In this document: positions 40,305 through 50,318 of the stretch, piece after piece
Layout: every line of letters begins with the position of its first letter
How positions within the stretch are numbered: the stretch's first letter is position 1
Assembly: GCA_023300235.1 (NCBI GenBank)
Contig: JALZWN010000125.1
Coordinates: forward strand, 21,746-85,745
Direction of reading: 5' to 3'
DNA from: Mariniblastus sp.
GTDB lineage: Bacteria; Planctomycetota; Planctomycetia; Pirellulales; Pirellulaceae
DNA length: 64,000 nt
Position numbers and translations under genes: made by a program
Notes under the pieces: generated by a model
The model's input: the letters and a program-made list of their open reading frames with translations, nothing else
Database searches by the model: none
Told to the model about the DNA's origin: nothing

Positions 40305-41276
40305 TCAGTCACCCAACACATAAGCAAAGACCAGCGGAGCGATCACTGACGCGTCCGAATTGATCATGAACTTCGGCGTATCCACCGCCAGCTTGCACCA
40401 CGTAATCTTTTCATTGGGCACCGCTCCGCTATACGACCCGTAAGACGTTGTCGAATCGGATATCTGAGCAAAATACTGCCAGAGCCGGATGTCCTTTTTT
40501 AGGTCCTGAATGATCGTCGGAACCGCACAAATGGCAAAGTCTCCTGCGATCCCGCCGGCGATTTGAAAGAAACCAATCGGGGCATGCTTATCGGTTTCGA
40601 GATACCAATTCACCAAGTGCTCCATCTGCTCGGTGCCGCTACGGATTGCCGAATGACTGGCGATCTTCTTCTCGATCACGCGTGCAGCAAAAATATTCCC
40701 CAGCGTCGAATCCTCAAACCCTGGCGAGTAGACGGGGATTCCTTTTTCATACGCCGCCAACAGCCATGAGTTTTCTCGCGGAATCTGAAAGTGCGGTTCG
40801 AGCGTTTTTTCTTCAAACAATCGAAAGAACACTTCGAACGGAAACAAGCCCTTACCTGCCGCCGCATTTTCAGCACAAATCGCCATAAAGTTGTCTTCGA
40901 TATGCCGCATCACCGTTTCAGGAATACAAGTATCGGTCACGCGATTGAAACCAGCGTCCAGCAACGCCTGCTCGCCTTCGGGAGACAGATCGCGATAGTT
41001 CGGAATGACTCGATACTCGTTATGAGCCACCAAATTAAAAACGTCTTCTTCTAAATTGGCTCCCGTACAACTGATCGCGTGAACCTTGTCTTCGCGAATC
41101 ATGCGAGCCAACGAAATCCCAAGCTCAGCTGTGCTCATCGCGCCACCCAAGCTAACCAGCATCTTGCCGCCGCCGGCCAAATGCTCTCGATAGGCCTTCG
41201 CAGCGCTGAGTGTTTCACGAGCGTTAAAGTGCAAAAACTGCTGCTCCATGAACGACGAGATAGGCGAATCTGACAT
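40305..41276 (-). CDS. Deoxyhypusine synthase-family protein
   Basis: MLVSLGGAMSTAELGISLARMIREDKVHAISCTGANLEEDVFNL; GGIAGDFAICAVPTIIQ; AVPNEKITWCKLAVDTPKFMINSDASVIAPLVFAY retaining a Lys at the catalytic position. Confidence 0.85.
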   Translation of the reverse strand: MSDSPISSFMEQQFLHFNARETLSAAKAYREHLAGGGKMLVSLGGAMSTAELGISLARMIREDKVHAISCTGANLEEDVFNLVAHNEYRVIPNYRDLSPEGEQALLDAGFNRVTDTCIPETVMRHIEDNFMAICAENAAAGKGLFPFEVFFRLFEEKTLEPHFQIPRENSWLLAAYEKGIPVYSPGFEDSTLGNIFAARVIEKKIASHSAIRSGTEQMEHLVNWYLETDKHAPIGFFQIAGGIAGDFAICAVPTIIQDLKKDIRLWQYFAQISDSTTSYGSYSGAVPNEKITWCKLAVDTPKFMINSDASVIAPLVFAYVLGD

Positions 41277-41526
41277 GGATCTACCGGAAGTTGAATGACT
41301 GTTTTAAAAGGCGATGTTGCAAAAAGGAAACGTCTAAGTGGCTTCTTAGAACCACGTGGCTATTTCACCACATTCTTTTTTGGTGTTTCCGTAAAGTTTG
41401 GTCGGGATTCTACGTAATGGGGCAGGTTTCAGCAAGTTTCCAGATTTTTTTGAGTTTGGCACCGGCAGTGCAATGGAAGGATCAGACAAAGCAAGCAAAA
41501 AATAATTTAACGATCGACATATTCAA

Positions 41527-42357
41527 ATGCACGCAAGCCGCCTCGCAGAACTCGGAAGCTGGATCGCCGCCAACTCAGGTGCTCTCATCTACGGAGCCAA
41601 AGATCAACACCTACTGGTCGCCTCGTCATATTGGATGGCATCAAAACACAGAGCCCAACGCTGGATCACTTCCATCAAGATGTTTGAAAAAGACATTCAG
41701 GATCCGCAACCCAACCACGATCCATGGGCGTCTCTGGAAATCGTAATCCAAGAAGTCATCCAGACCGAGCTACTGACTCGTGTCTGGTCCGCAGCTGTAC
41801 TCAGCCACGATTGGTATCGCCGTTCGGATGAACTCTACGGCTTGGCCCACTCGGTTCACTTAAGCCACACAGAAGTCAAAAACCGCGCGCTTCGTTTGAT
41901 GCTTGAATGCCAAGATCAACACGCTGAAACGGTCGAGCGTTTGAATGCGATGCGACTTCGGATGGAACGTTGGACGGACGTATTCCTAGGACAACTACCC
42001 TTCAAAGACATTGCAATTCAGTTTGCTTTCGATGCCAAACGAGTCGCGGACTTCCATACCGAACGACAAGAAGCCTTGGGCGAAGAAATGGAAACCCGAC
42101 AACGCGTTTTCCAAGCGTCGTTTGCGTCAGACCTACTTCGCAACCAGACAAGGTTCCCGGCCAACCCTGACTTCAACAAAGAAATCGCTGCTGGTGTGCT
42201 GGCATGTTTCCCGACGGACCGGTTTGATTCATTGGGTTTGCCAAAATCAATCAAACTGGCTTGGCCTGAAAAAGCTCATCACGATACGCAAATGCTAGTC
42301 GATCACTTGGTCGCTTTCGAACACCAAGCCGAAACCGGTTTTTCGCAAACCTCGTAG
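41527..42357 (+). CDS. Hypothetical protein, 276 aa
   Basis: Complete ORF, normal codon usage; no family recognised. Confidence 0.65.
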   Translation: MHASRLAELGSWIAANSGALIYGAKDQHLLVASSYWMASKHRAQRWITSIKMFEKDIQDPQPNHDPWASLEIVIQEVIQTELLTRVWSAAVLSHDWYRRSDELYGLAHSVHLSHTEVKNRALRLMLECQDQHAETVERLNAMRLRMERWTDVFLGQLPFKDIAIQFAFDAKRVADFHTERQEALGEEMETRQRVFQASFASDLLRNQTRFPANPDFNKEIAAGVLACFPTDRFDSLGLPKSIKLAWPEKAHHDTQMLVDHLVAFEHQAETGFSQTS

Positions 42358-42386
42358 ACGCAAGCCAAACACAAAGCAACAAACGC

Positions 42387-43718
42387 TTACCCTAAAACGT
42401 CCGTGAAGTAATTCCTCGTAACACGATCAAAATAATCGTTACGGATCTCCATCGGCAGCTCGTTGTAAACGCAATAGTTGCCAATTTGTTTTAACAAATC
42501 ACGCGGATGGCAACGACGCATGCGGCGACCAGCCTGAATGTAATGCGTTTCGATTAGGTATTCGACCACGTCCGAACGGTACTCGCACTCCATCCGTTTG
42601 CAGTAGATTTCGAACAAGTATTTGAACTCGGCCGGACTTGGATCCGTGATTTCAATTTTGTAAGGAATTCGACGCAAGAACGCTTCATCCACCAAATCGC
42701 TCGGCTCAAGGTTCGTCGAAAAGATAATCAACTGCTCAAACGGCACCTGAATCTTTTTCCCCGAAGCCAACGTCTGGAAATCAATGCGACTCTCCAGTGG
42801 CACAATCCAACGATTGAGCAATTCGGTTGGCTCAATGCGTTGGCGGCCAAAGTCATCCACCAACAAACAGCCGCAATTACTCTTCATTTGCAGCGACGCC
42901 TCACTGACGTTGCTATTTGGATCGTGACGAATTTCAAGCGAATCCATCGTCAACTCGCCACCCACGACAACCGTCGGCCGTTTGATTTTGACCCAACGCT
43001 TATCGAACGCGGCTTCGTGAATTAACGAATTGGCATCGTCTTGAGATTGAATGTGATAGGCGGCATCGAAGAACTTGATCAACTGACCGTCTTCAAAGAT
43101 CGCGTGAGGCACCCAGATCTCGTGGCCAAAACATTGCGTGATCCGCTGGGCCAAAGTCGATTTCCCATTGCCAGGTTCGCCGAACAAAAACAATCCGGCA
43201 CCCGAATTGACCGCGGGCCCGAGGTCTTCAAACAGCGATTCGTTAATCGAGATATCGCCGAACGCCTTTCGTAGTTGTTCGCGTTTAGGAGACTCCGCCC
43301 GAATCGTTTGAGCTTCTGCACTCAATACGTAATCCATCAACGGCACCGGAGCCGGCCCAACGTACGAACAAGCTTGTCGAGCGATGGCGGCGCGGTCGCG
43401 ACCAGTATCGGTCAACGAATAGTTGTAATCATTCAGCGGCGCAGAACCTTGATGAACAATCATTTGTCGGGCACGCAATTGTTGATACAGCGGCTCCAAA
43501 GCATTGAACGGCAAACACAGGTCGTTTGCCAACTGCCGACCGCTGGTCATTCCTACGACGGCCAACCGCTTAATAAGTAGTGACTCAATTAACGACACCG
43601 GTAACCCAGTTTCTTTTAACGAAACTGGCTCGGACGGATGATAAGACTCATCCGCCATAATGGTCGCTAGTAGGTTGCTGCCAAGAGTTGGATTGGGAAG
43701 GGAAGTATCAAGCATCAT
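42387..43718 (-). CDS. AAA-type ATPase with N-terminal winged-helix-like region
   Basis: GLFLFGEPGNGKSTLAQRI (Walker A), CGCLLVDDFGRQRIEP (Walker B), LIIFSTNLEPSDLVDEAFLRRIPYKIEI. Confidence 0.85.
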   Translation of the reverse strand: MMLDTSLPNPTLGSNLLATIMADESYHPSEPVSLKETGLPVSLIESLLIKRLAVVGMTSGRQLANDLCLPFNALEPLYQQLRARQMIVHQGSAPLNDYNYSLTDTGRDRAAIARQACSYVGPAPVPLMDYVLSAEAQTIRAESPKREQLRKAFGDISINESLFEDLGPAVNSGAGLFLFGEPGNGKSTLAQRITQCFGHEIWVPHAIFEDGQLIKFFDAAYHIQSQDDANSLIHEAAFDKRWVKIKRPTVVVGGELTMDSLEIRHDPNSNVSEASLQMKSNCGCLLVDDFGRQRIEPTELLNRWIVPLESRIDFQTLASGKKIQVPFEQLIIFSTNLEPSDLVDEAFLRRIPYKIEITDPSPAEFKYLFEIYCKRMECEYRSDVVEYLIETHYIQAGRRMRRCHPRDLLKQIGNYCVYNELPMEIRNDYFDRVTRNYFTDVLG

Positions 43719-44016
43719 AGTTCTTTAATAAGTGTGCTGGTCCAATGTGAAGCCAGAAAACGTAGGTCACTAACAACCCGTGAAGGAAGAATTCAAACCA
43801 AATCATACACAGTCGATCCAGCCAGACCGCACAACCCGAAAGATCGGGATTTCTGGTGCTGCCATAACAAGCGACTCAGCCAGAATCTAGTTCGAATGTC
43901 GGTGTTTTTTCTCTCTTTCTTTACGCTACCGCACTAATCGAAAGCTAGTAATTACTAGCGGTTGATGCCCACCGCGGGCAACCACTGTATTCCTGCCTTC
44001 TCGAAGCTTTTAAACG

Positions 44017-45228
44017 ATGAGCGACTTAGACACCACACAATCACAGCCTACCAAACGTGCCAGCCTCGGACGCCCTACCGAGCGTAGTTGGTTCTTGTCG
44101 GGACAAACCGACTCCACCGAGCCAACTCGGCAATTCGAAATCCTCGGCGAACAGTTCACGATCGGTCGCGGTCGTGAGTCTGATTTACACCTGCCCGCCG
44201 GATCGATCTCGAAAGAGCATGCGGTCATTAGCATCGCAGACGACGGAACACTTGTTCTTCGCGAACTTGGCAGCACCAACGGTACTTTTGTTAACGGCAA
44301 ACAAGTCCATGGCAAAACTAACATTAAAGAAAACGATCTAGTCCACTTTGCTGCGATCGTATTCCGTGTCGGATCGAAGCACAAGAACGACTCCATCGCA
44401 CACAACACCATCCACGAAGACGTCTGCGACCAAGCCCTCGCGATGATTCAATTCGAGCGTTTGATCAGTGACGGCGGACTCTACCCGCACTTCCAACCGC
44501 TGGTTCGCTTGGACGATCAATCTCGCATCGGTTACGAAGTACTCGGCCGCAGCCGGTTATTCGGCTTACAATCACCGCAAGAGATGTTTCACGCGGCTTC
44601 TCAATTGAACCTTGAAGCTCAACTGAGCGAAGCGTTCCGACTGCGAGGCGTCGAGATCGGCACTGCGTTTGGCAAAGACACAAACTTGTTTGTCAACACT
44701 CACCCCAGCGAACTCGATCGCCCAGAGTTTTACGACTCGCTAAAAGAGCTGCGTAAAGTAGCCCCCGAACAAATGGTCACTCTGGAAATTCACGAAGGTG
44801 CTTCCACCAACCTAGCCATGATGCGTGAATTACGTGCTGTGCTGGCCGACCTGAACATGAAACTTGCATTTGACGACTTTGGAGTCGGACGCGCACGCTT
44901 GGTGGAACTTGGTGAAGTTCGCCCTGACTATCTCAAGTTCGACATGAAGCTTACGAAAAACATCGAGCACGCCCCTGCCAAGCGTCAGGAGCTGGTCGCT
45001 TTGTTTGCCAACCTGGTCAACAACTTGGGCATCAAAACACTTGCCGAAGGCGTAGAAACTCGCGAATGCCACGACATCTTGGTGCAAATGGGTTTCCAAC
45101 TCGGTCAAGGTTTTTACTACGGCCGGCCTTCACCGCTAAGTAAATACACCTCAGAGGAAGCCAGCCTTCGCCCTCCTCAGAGCACCACGGACACCGAGTT
45201 CCCAGTTGTTTCCACTGAAACTGTCTAA
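44017..45228 (+). CDS. FHA-EAL fusion (c-di-GMP phosphodiesterase-like)
   Basis: FTIGRGRESDLHLPAGSISKEHAVISI...ELGSTNGTFVNGK (FHA); FQPLVRL...GYEVLGRSR, FVNTHPSE, LEIHE, LAFDDFGVGRARL, LKFDM, LAEGVET (EAL-like). Confidence 0.88.
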   Translation: MSDLDTTQSQPTKRASLGRPTERSWFLSGQTDSTEPTRQFEILGEQFTIGRGRESDLHLPAGSISKEHAVISIADDGTLVLRELGSTNGTFVNGKQVHGKTNIKENDLVHFAAIVFRVGSKHKNDSIAHNTIHEDVCDQALAMIQFERLISDGGLYPHFQPLVRLDDQSRIGYEVLGRSRLFGLQSPQEMFHAASQLNLEAQLSEAFRLRGVEIGTAFGKDTNLFVNTHPSELDRPEFYDSLKELRKVAPEQMVTLEIHEGASTNLAMMRELRAVLADLNMKLAFDDFGVGRARLVELGEVRPDYLKFDMKLTKNIEHAPAKRQELVALFANLVNNLGIKTLAEGVETRECHDILVQMGFQLGQGFYYGRPSPLSKYTSEEASLRPPQSTTDTEFPVVSTETV

Positions 45229-45255
45229 CCAGATTCTTGGTAACTAGTCACTCCC

Positions 45256-45287
45256 TTTCGCTTCACTACATTTCGCTTCACTACATT
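45256..45287. repeat. 15-bp tandem duplication
   Basis: TTTCGCTTCACTACA x2, between the FHA-EAL and kinase-tubulin genes. Confidence 0.95.
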
Positions 45288-45307
45288 CCCCTAACTACTC
45301 TGCTCCC

Positions 45308-48300
45308 ATGTTGCAAAGCCCACAAGAATTAAACAAAGAGATCCTCGGTTACAAGCTAATTGAGCGAATTGGTGCTGGCGGCTTTGGCGAAGTATGGTCC
45401 GCCGAAGCCCCCGGTGGACTGATGAAAGCAGTCAAAATCGTCTTTGGCTACCACGACGGAAAACGCGCCCAAGCAGAACTCAAAGCACTCGACCGCGTCA
45501 AGGAACTGCGGCATCCGTTCTTGTTATCCCTTGAGCGGATCGAAGTGTTCGAAGGCCAGCTAGTCGTTGTCTCTGAATTGGCCGACCGCAGTCTGGCTGA
45601 CGAATTCAACCTCAATATTAACGACGGCAAAGATGGCATCAGCCGTGAAGACATGCTGCGCTACATGCGTTGCTCGGCCGAAGCACTCGACTACCTTTCA
45701 ACCAGCCACGGCCTCCAACACCTCGACATCAAGCCCGAAAACTTGCTCGTCATCGGTGATCACGTCAAAGTCGCCGACTTTGGTTTGATCAAAGACTTAC
45801 ACCAAGCATCGCAGTCACTGATGTCGGGCATGACACCGGCCTACGCCGCTCCCGAACTGTTCGACGGGCGCCCCGGAAAAAACAGCGACCAGTACTCGCT
45901 GGCCATCGTCTACCAAGAAATGCTAACTGGCTGCCGTCCGTTCTCCGGTACGACTCCGGCTCAACTGGCCGCCCAACACATGAACGGCAAGCCGGATTTG
46001 CTTTCACTCCCGCAGGGCGACCAAAGCATCATCGCGAAAGCACTTGCCAAAGATCCAAACGCTCGCTTCCAAAGCTGCGTCGAAATGGTCGAAGAATTGA
46101 CCAACCGCCGCCGCGCAGCCAAAAAAACCGCTCCTCGCCGAACCAAAACGCGGCTGCATGACGACTCCAACACCCTGAAGGTAGATTCCGCCAACCACAC
46201 TCACGATGTCACCGCCCTAATCTCGGGCAACGCACTGCCGTTCCAAGCCAATGAAGTCAAGGTTTTGGAGCCGCCTGCTTGCGACGCGACGGACACGAAA
46301 GCACGCCCAACCCTGTACATCGGAGTGGGTTCAACTGGCAACAAAATCATTCAGAAAATCAAAACCCAGTTGGTTTCCCGATACGGTTCGATGGAAAATT
46401 TGCCATCATTCCGCCTGCACGCCATCGATTCGGATCGAGAAGCGATCAACGAAATCGTGCGTTCCAGCACTTGCCCTCTCGACCGCAAAGAAATTATCGA
46501 GACGCCACTCAAAAAGCCTGAAGCCTACCGTACTCAAAAGAAATCGCACCTCAACTGGCTCAGTCGACGCTGGATCTACAACATCCCTCGAAGCCTTCAA
46601 ACCGAAGGCCTACGCCCGCTCGGTCGATTGGCTTACTCCGACAACTTTGACCAAATCTACAACACAATCGAAGAGTCAATCCGCGAAATCAGTAAAGCGG
46701 AAAACTTAGCGACCACCGCCGATACGCTCGACATCGACCCCGGCAGCTTGACCCCACGTATTTTCGTCGTGTCATCGATCAGCGGCGGAATAGGCAGCGG
46801 CATGGTTTTAGACCTCGCCTATAGCTTGCGATTACTGATGCACGAATCCGGACACCAACCAGATTCAGTCGTCGGCATCATGCTACATTCAACTTACCAA
46901 CGACTACGAGACCCAGGTCTTTCATCGGCCAACGCATTCGCATTCCTGACCGAACTGCGTCACTTCTGCGAACATGGCTTCCCCGGCGACATTGACAACG
47001 GAGTGCCTGATTTTGAGGAAACCGTTCCGTTTGATTACACCTACTTTGAAGACCTTGGTCAAAACCTTTGCCAATCGGACTTTGATCAAAAGCTTGAAGG
47101 CGTTGCCGAATACATGCTGCTGACCAGCGCGTCCAAATGCACATCGTTTTTCGACAAATGCCGTGAGTACGAAGGCAAAGAAGAACACTTTGCATTGCGA
47201 ACTTTTGGCATTAGCGTAACCGGCCCCGCCAAATTTGAAGCGGGCCTCAAAGCCGCTCAGCTGATCGGAAGCCAACTGCTGCGTTACTGGATCTCCGGTG
47301 ACGCCCAGACGGCGGGAAAAATTCAAACGTTAATCGAAACCCTGACCACCAAGAATCAACTTGGCACCGATGAGGTATGCCAACGCATTCAAAAACGAGT
47401 CGACGCAGCCATCACAGAGGAACTGCCCCAACTGTTAACCAAAGTAAAAAAAGCCATTGAACACAGTGTCGGCTTGAGCCCTCTAGAACTGGCCAAGATG
47501 TACGACAGTACATTCCTGAATCCCACCGAACGTGAAGGCGATTGCGGGAATGAAACCGAGGCAGGTTTTGCGGCAGCCGACGAAATCAAACAATGGGCTC
47601 CAGAGGTCGGCGAAGAAATCGTCGTTGCAATCCAGAAGCTCATGGACGGCAAAACAATGAACCTCGCCTATGCCTACGAAACATCGAAGCAATTCACAAA
47701 GCAGCTTCGCGACAACGTCAAACAACTAGAACAACTAGGCCAAGCACTCATCGACGCCGAATCTCAAGTGTTGAACGATATGAGTATTTTAAGCAAAAGT
47801 CGTTCCAAGAACAAACATTCATGGTCTGAACAAGCTGATCAGGCCGTCGACAATTACGCAGCAATACGTAAACAAATGACCGTCTACCGCTACGCCCGAT
47901 CACTGTACAGAACCGCAAGCGGGTCGGTGGATTCGTTGCACAGTGTTTTACATCACTACCGACGTCAACTCGAATCCGTTGCGCAAACTCTCCAGTCAGA
48001 CAGCATCACCGGCAACAGCGAATCCAATGCAGATTTCTGCATGGAAACACTGCTAAGCGACTCGATCCAACAACAAGTCAACGAACACCTCTTGCAAACC
48101 GAGGCACTGGTTTACGATTCGCTGATCAGTCAATACGGCGACTACACCGCCGCACTTGACTCAGCCGCGATCTGGCAAAGCCAACTGGCAGCCCACGTTT
48201 CCAAACAAGCCCAACGCGTTCTTGCTGAGGCGTACAAAAAACTTTCATTGGATCAAGTACTGGCCGAAAACAGCGTTCCACCAGAACTGCTCGCCAAATG

Positions 48301-48613
48301 GATCAATGACCAAATGCAAAAAGCCAGCCCCACGATCAGTGATTGTGGCGGCGGAACTCGCTTGCTGATCGGCATGCCCTCACTCTCAGAAGACAACAGC
48401 CTGGAAACCATGCTGGCGAAACAATTCGAACTGCAAGCCTGCACCATTCGCGGAACCGATGGAAGCTTTGCATTTTGCTTCGAAGGCGAAGGCGTCGGAC
48501 TCGCAAACGTTGCCTACCGACTCTTGCAAGCACGCCCTGACGTCCTTGAACTCGTCAAACGAATTCCAACTCGCTGTGATGTCCAATGGAAATCGCTCGA
48601 AGATCTACTCTAA
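45308..48613 (+). CDS. Ser/Thr protein kinase fused to tubulin/FtsZ-like (Tubulin_2-type) region
   Basis: Kinase: IGAGGFGEVW, KAVKIV, LQHLDIKPENLL, VADFGL, APE. Tubulin-like: PTLYIGVGSTGNKIIQKIKTQL and FVVSSISGGIGSGMVLDLAYSLR (GGxGSG signature). Confidence 0.85.
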   Translation: MLQSPQELNKEILGYKLIERIGAGGFGEVWSAEAPGGLMKAVKIVFGYHDGKRAQAELKALDRVKELRHPFLLSLERIEVFEGQLVVVSELADRSLADEFNLNINDGKDGISREDMLRYMRCSAEALDYLSTSHGLQHLDIKPENLLVIGDHVKVADFGLIKDLHQASQSLMSGMTPAYAAPELFDGRPGKNSDQYSLAIVYQEMLTGCRPFSGTTPAQLAAQHMNGKPDLLSLPQGDQSIIAKALAKDPNARFQSCVEMVEELTNRRRAAKKTAPRRTKTRLHDDSNTLKVDSANHTHDVTALISGNALPFQANEVKVLEPPACDATDTKARPTLYIGVGSTGNKIIQKIKTQLVSRYGSMENLPSFRLHAIDSDREAINEIVRSSTCPLDRKEIIETPLKKPEAYRTQKKSHLNWLSRRWIYNIPRSLQTEGLRPLGRLAYSDNFDQIYNTIEESIREISKAENLATTADTLDIDPGSLTPRIFVVSSISGGIGSGMVLDLAYSLRLLMHESGHQPDSVVGIMLHSTYQRLRDPGLSSANAFAFLTELRHFCEHGFPGDIDNGVPDFEETVPFDYTYFEDLGQNLCQSDFDQKLEGVAEYMLLTSASKCTSFFDKCREYEGKEEHFALRTFGISVTGPAKFEAGLKAAQLIGSQLLRYWISGDAQTAGKIQTLIETLTTKNQLGTDEVCQRIQKRVDAAITEELPQLLTKVKKAIEHSVGLSPLELAKMYDSTFLNPTEREGDCGNETEAGFAAADEIKQWAPEVGEEIVVAIQKLMDGKTMNLAYAYETSKQFTKQLRDNVKQLEQLGQALIDAESQVLNDMSILSKSRSKNKHSWSEQADQAVDNYAAIRKQMTVYRYARSLYRTASGSVDSLHSVLHHYRRQLESVAQTLQSDSITGNSESNADFCMETLLSDSIQQQVNEHLLQTEALVYDSLISQYGDYTAALDSAAIWQSQLAAHVSKQAQRVLAEAYKKLSLDQVLAENSVPPELLAKWINDQMQKASPTISDCGGGTRLLIGMPSLSEDNSLETMLAKQFELQACTIRGTDGSFAFCFEGEGVGLANVAYRLLQARPDVLELVKRIPTRCDVQWKSLEDLL

Positions 48614-48823
48614 AACCCGACCCGTTGAAGCAGCAGCGCGACCGCGTCACGGAAACCCGGCGCGTCACGGCTTTTACATGGAACTCGCTCCCGCTCTCCA
48701 GCTCTCGCGCTATTGAGCGGCTCTGGTGACCTTGGTGGTTCCCGAGGTAGGCGCCGGCATTCTCATAGAGCCGCTTCAACAGCAACCGACCGCTCGCGCC
48801 GACGAGAAAATGGCTCCTACAAC

Positions 48824-49426
48824 CTAACCCTCGGCCACGCTAAACCGAGACTCCGAAGTCACCACGCTGCTCGACTCTGGAAACGTATGAAACGCCCGAA
48901 TTAACACGTGCTCCAAAAACGACTGCACGTGAATGTAACTCATCGCCCCAAACGCCAACCGGCCGTTTGACCCAAACCGATGCACCAGACCCTCGCACTC
49001 AACCCGATTGTTGAGCTGCTGTTGCAACGCCACAAACAGCTTGGGATCGACTGTCTCAATTTGCACGCTGCATTGATAGTCAACCAAGTCTTCAATTCTC
49101 AACTGATGACGATTTCCATGATCGATCTGCTGGGTCAACAACGACTTGGACGGCAGCGGATGATGCAACCCCGCACTGACCTCGGTCAACGAAAGCGAAC
49201 CACACTGAAAACGAATCGCATGACCATCCGTCGTAATCGCAGTCTCTAATTCGTAGCGATCACGTGTCGTCGTCCGCCGCGCGCACACATCGAACAATTC
49301 TGGATGCACAGACTGAGCATACAAATGAAAGTTCAGGTCGGTAATTTTTGGACGAACAGATAACACAGGCGAAAGCAATAAAAAACAAAGACGGAAAGTA
49401 AGTCGACTACAACACAGGCATTGCAT
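48824..49426 (-). CDS. DUF2617-like protein (start uncertain)
   Basis: VRPKITDLNFHLYAQSVHPELFDV...YELETAITTDGHAIRFQCGSLSLTEV resembles DUF2617 from memory. Confidence 0.5.
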   Translation of the reverse strand: MQCLCCSRLTFRLCFLLLSPVLSVRPKITDLNFHLYAQSVHPELFDVCARRTTTRDRYELETAITTDGHAIRFQCGSLSLTEVSAGLHHPLPSKSLLTQQIDHGNRHQLRIEDLVDYQCSVQIETVDPKLFVALQQQLNNRVECEGLVHRFGSNGRLAFGAMSYIHVQSFLEHVLIRAFHTFPESSSVVTSESRFSVAEG

Positions 49427-49875
49427 GTTAGCCTAACACGCCAGTCTAGAATGATAGTCTAGATTCATTGCCTACGTAACAAATACCAGAACTCATCCAT
49501 TGCGACCACGCCAAGCGACCTACTTAACTGTCGTCAGATCAACCGTTTAACCTGCATCAAAATAGTTTTCTAACATCAAGTCGGTCCCCAGCGTCTGTGT
49601 TTTCGGGGGCCAGTTCGTTTGATAGCAACAAATTCTATTTTTCAAAAAATGGCATTGATTTTGCGACTCGTTTCTTTGCACCAAATTTGCTTTCAAAAAA
49701 AACAAACTGAACACTGCCAGCAACAGCAATTCGATCATTGCGTGCCAGCAAAGCTTGAAATTTGCCCGATTCGATGCAGCGATACAACTCGCCGCATACC
49801 GAAGGCAGGATCGGGCTTCAGACAAATCGCGTGCGGCGTTGACAGAAAATTCAGTTTCTTAAATTAGCACCTAGC

Positions 49876-49936
49876 CAACGCCCGGTGGCACTGCCAACGC
49901 CCGGTGTTCTAACAACGCCCGGTGTTCTGACAACGC
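49876..49936. repeat. Tandem repeat of ~18-bp CAACGCCCGGTGttct unit
   Basis: CAACGCCCGGTGGCACTG / CAACGCCCGGTGTTCTAA / CAACGCCCGGTGTTCTGA / CAACGCC. Confidence 0.9.
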
Positions 49937-50173
49937 CTCCATTGTACCGCCCCCTGCCCTACGAATGCTCCGTTCCGCAGGGCTAGGCCGAGAAAACAGC
50001 AGAGCCCTTGCCGCCCAATGGCCCCTCTCCAAACCCAGCCAAAAATCCGCTCACAAAAAAAGCGAACTAGGACTTGCCGCAGTTGTCTAGCTTTGACTAG
50101 AATGTCGCCCTCAGTCGGAAGGCTGACACCCTAGCCGAAAGGCTTTGCCAACAGCAAAAACGCTGTTCCACAC

Positions 50174-50257
50174 GCCGGTGTGGCGGAATTGGCAGACGCG
50201 ATGGATTCAAAATCCATTGGGGGCAACCCCGTGGAGGTTCAAGTCCTCTCACCGGTA
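50174..50257 (+). tRNA. tRNA-Leu (anticodon CAA)
   Basis: GCCGGTGTGGCGGAATTGGCAGACGCGATGGATTCAAAATCCATTGGGGGCAACCCCGTGGAGGTTCAAGTCCTCTCACCGGTA; long variable arm; loop TTCAAAA. Confidence 0.96.
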
Positions 50258-50281
50258 CTACATCTGAAAAACAGATGCAAT

Positions 50282-50318
50282 AAGCTCAGCTCGGCAGACG
50301 CCAAGCTGAGCTTTTTTA
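50282..50318 (+). terminator. Intrinsic terminator after tRNA-Leu
   Basis: AAGCTCAGCT...AGCTGAGCTT followed by a T run. Confidence 0.9.

Noticed and set aside
49619-49867. 82-aa ORF and its 92-aa antisense ORF in the 49.5-kb gap
   Set aside because: Mutually overlapping, no family features; probably non-coding.
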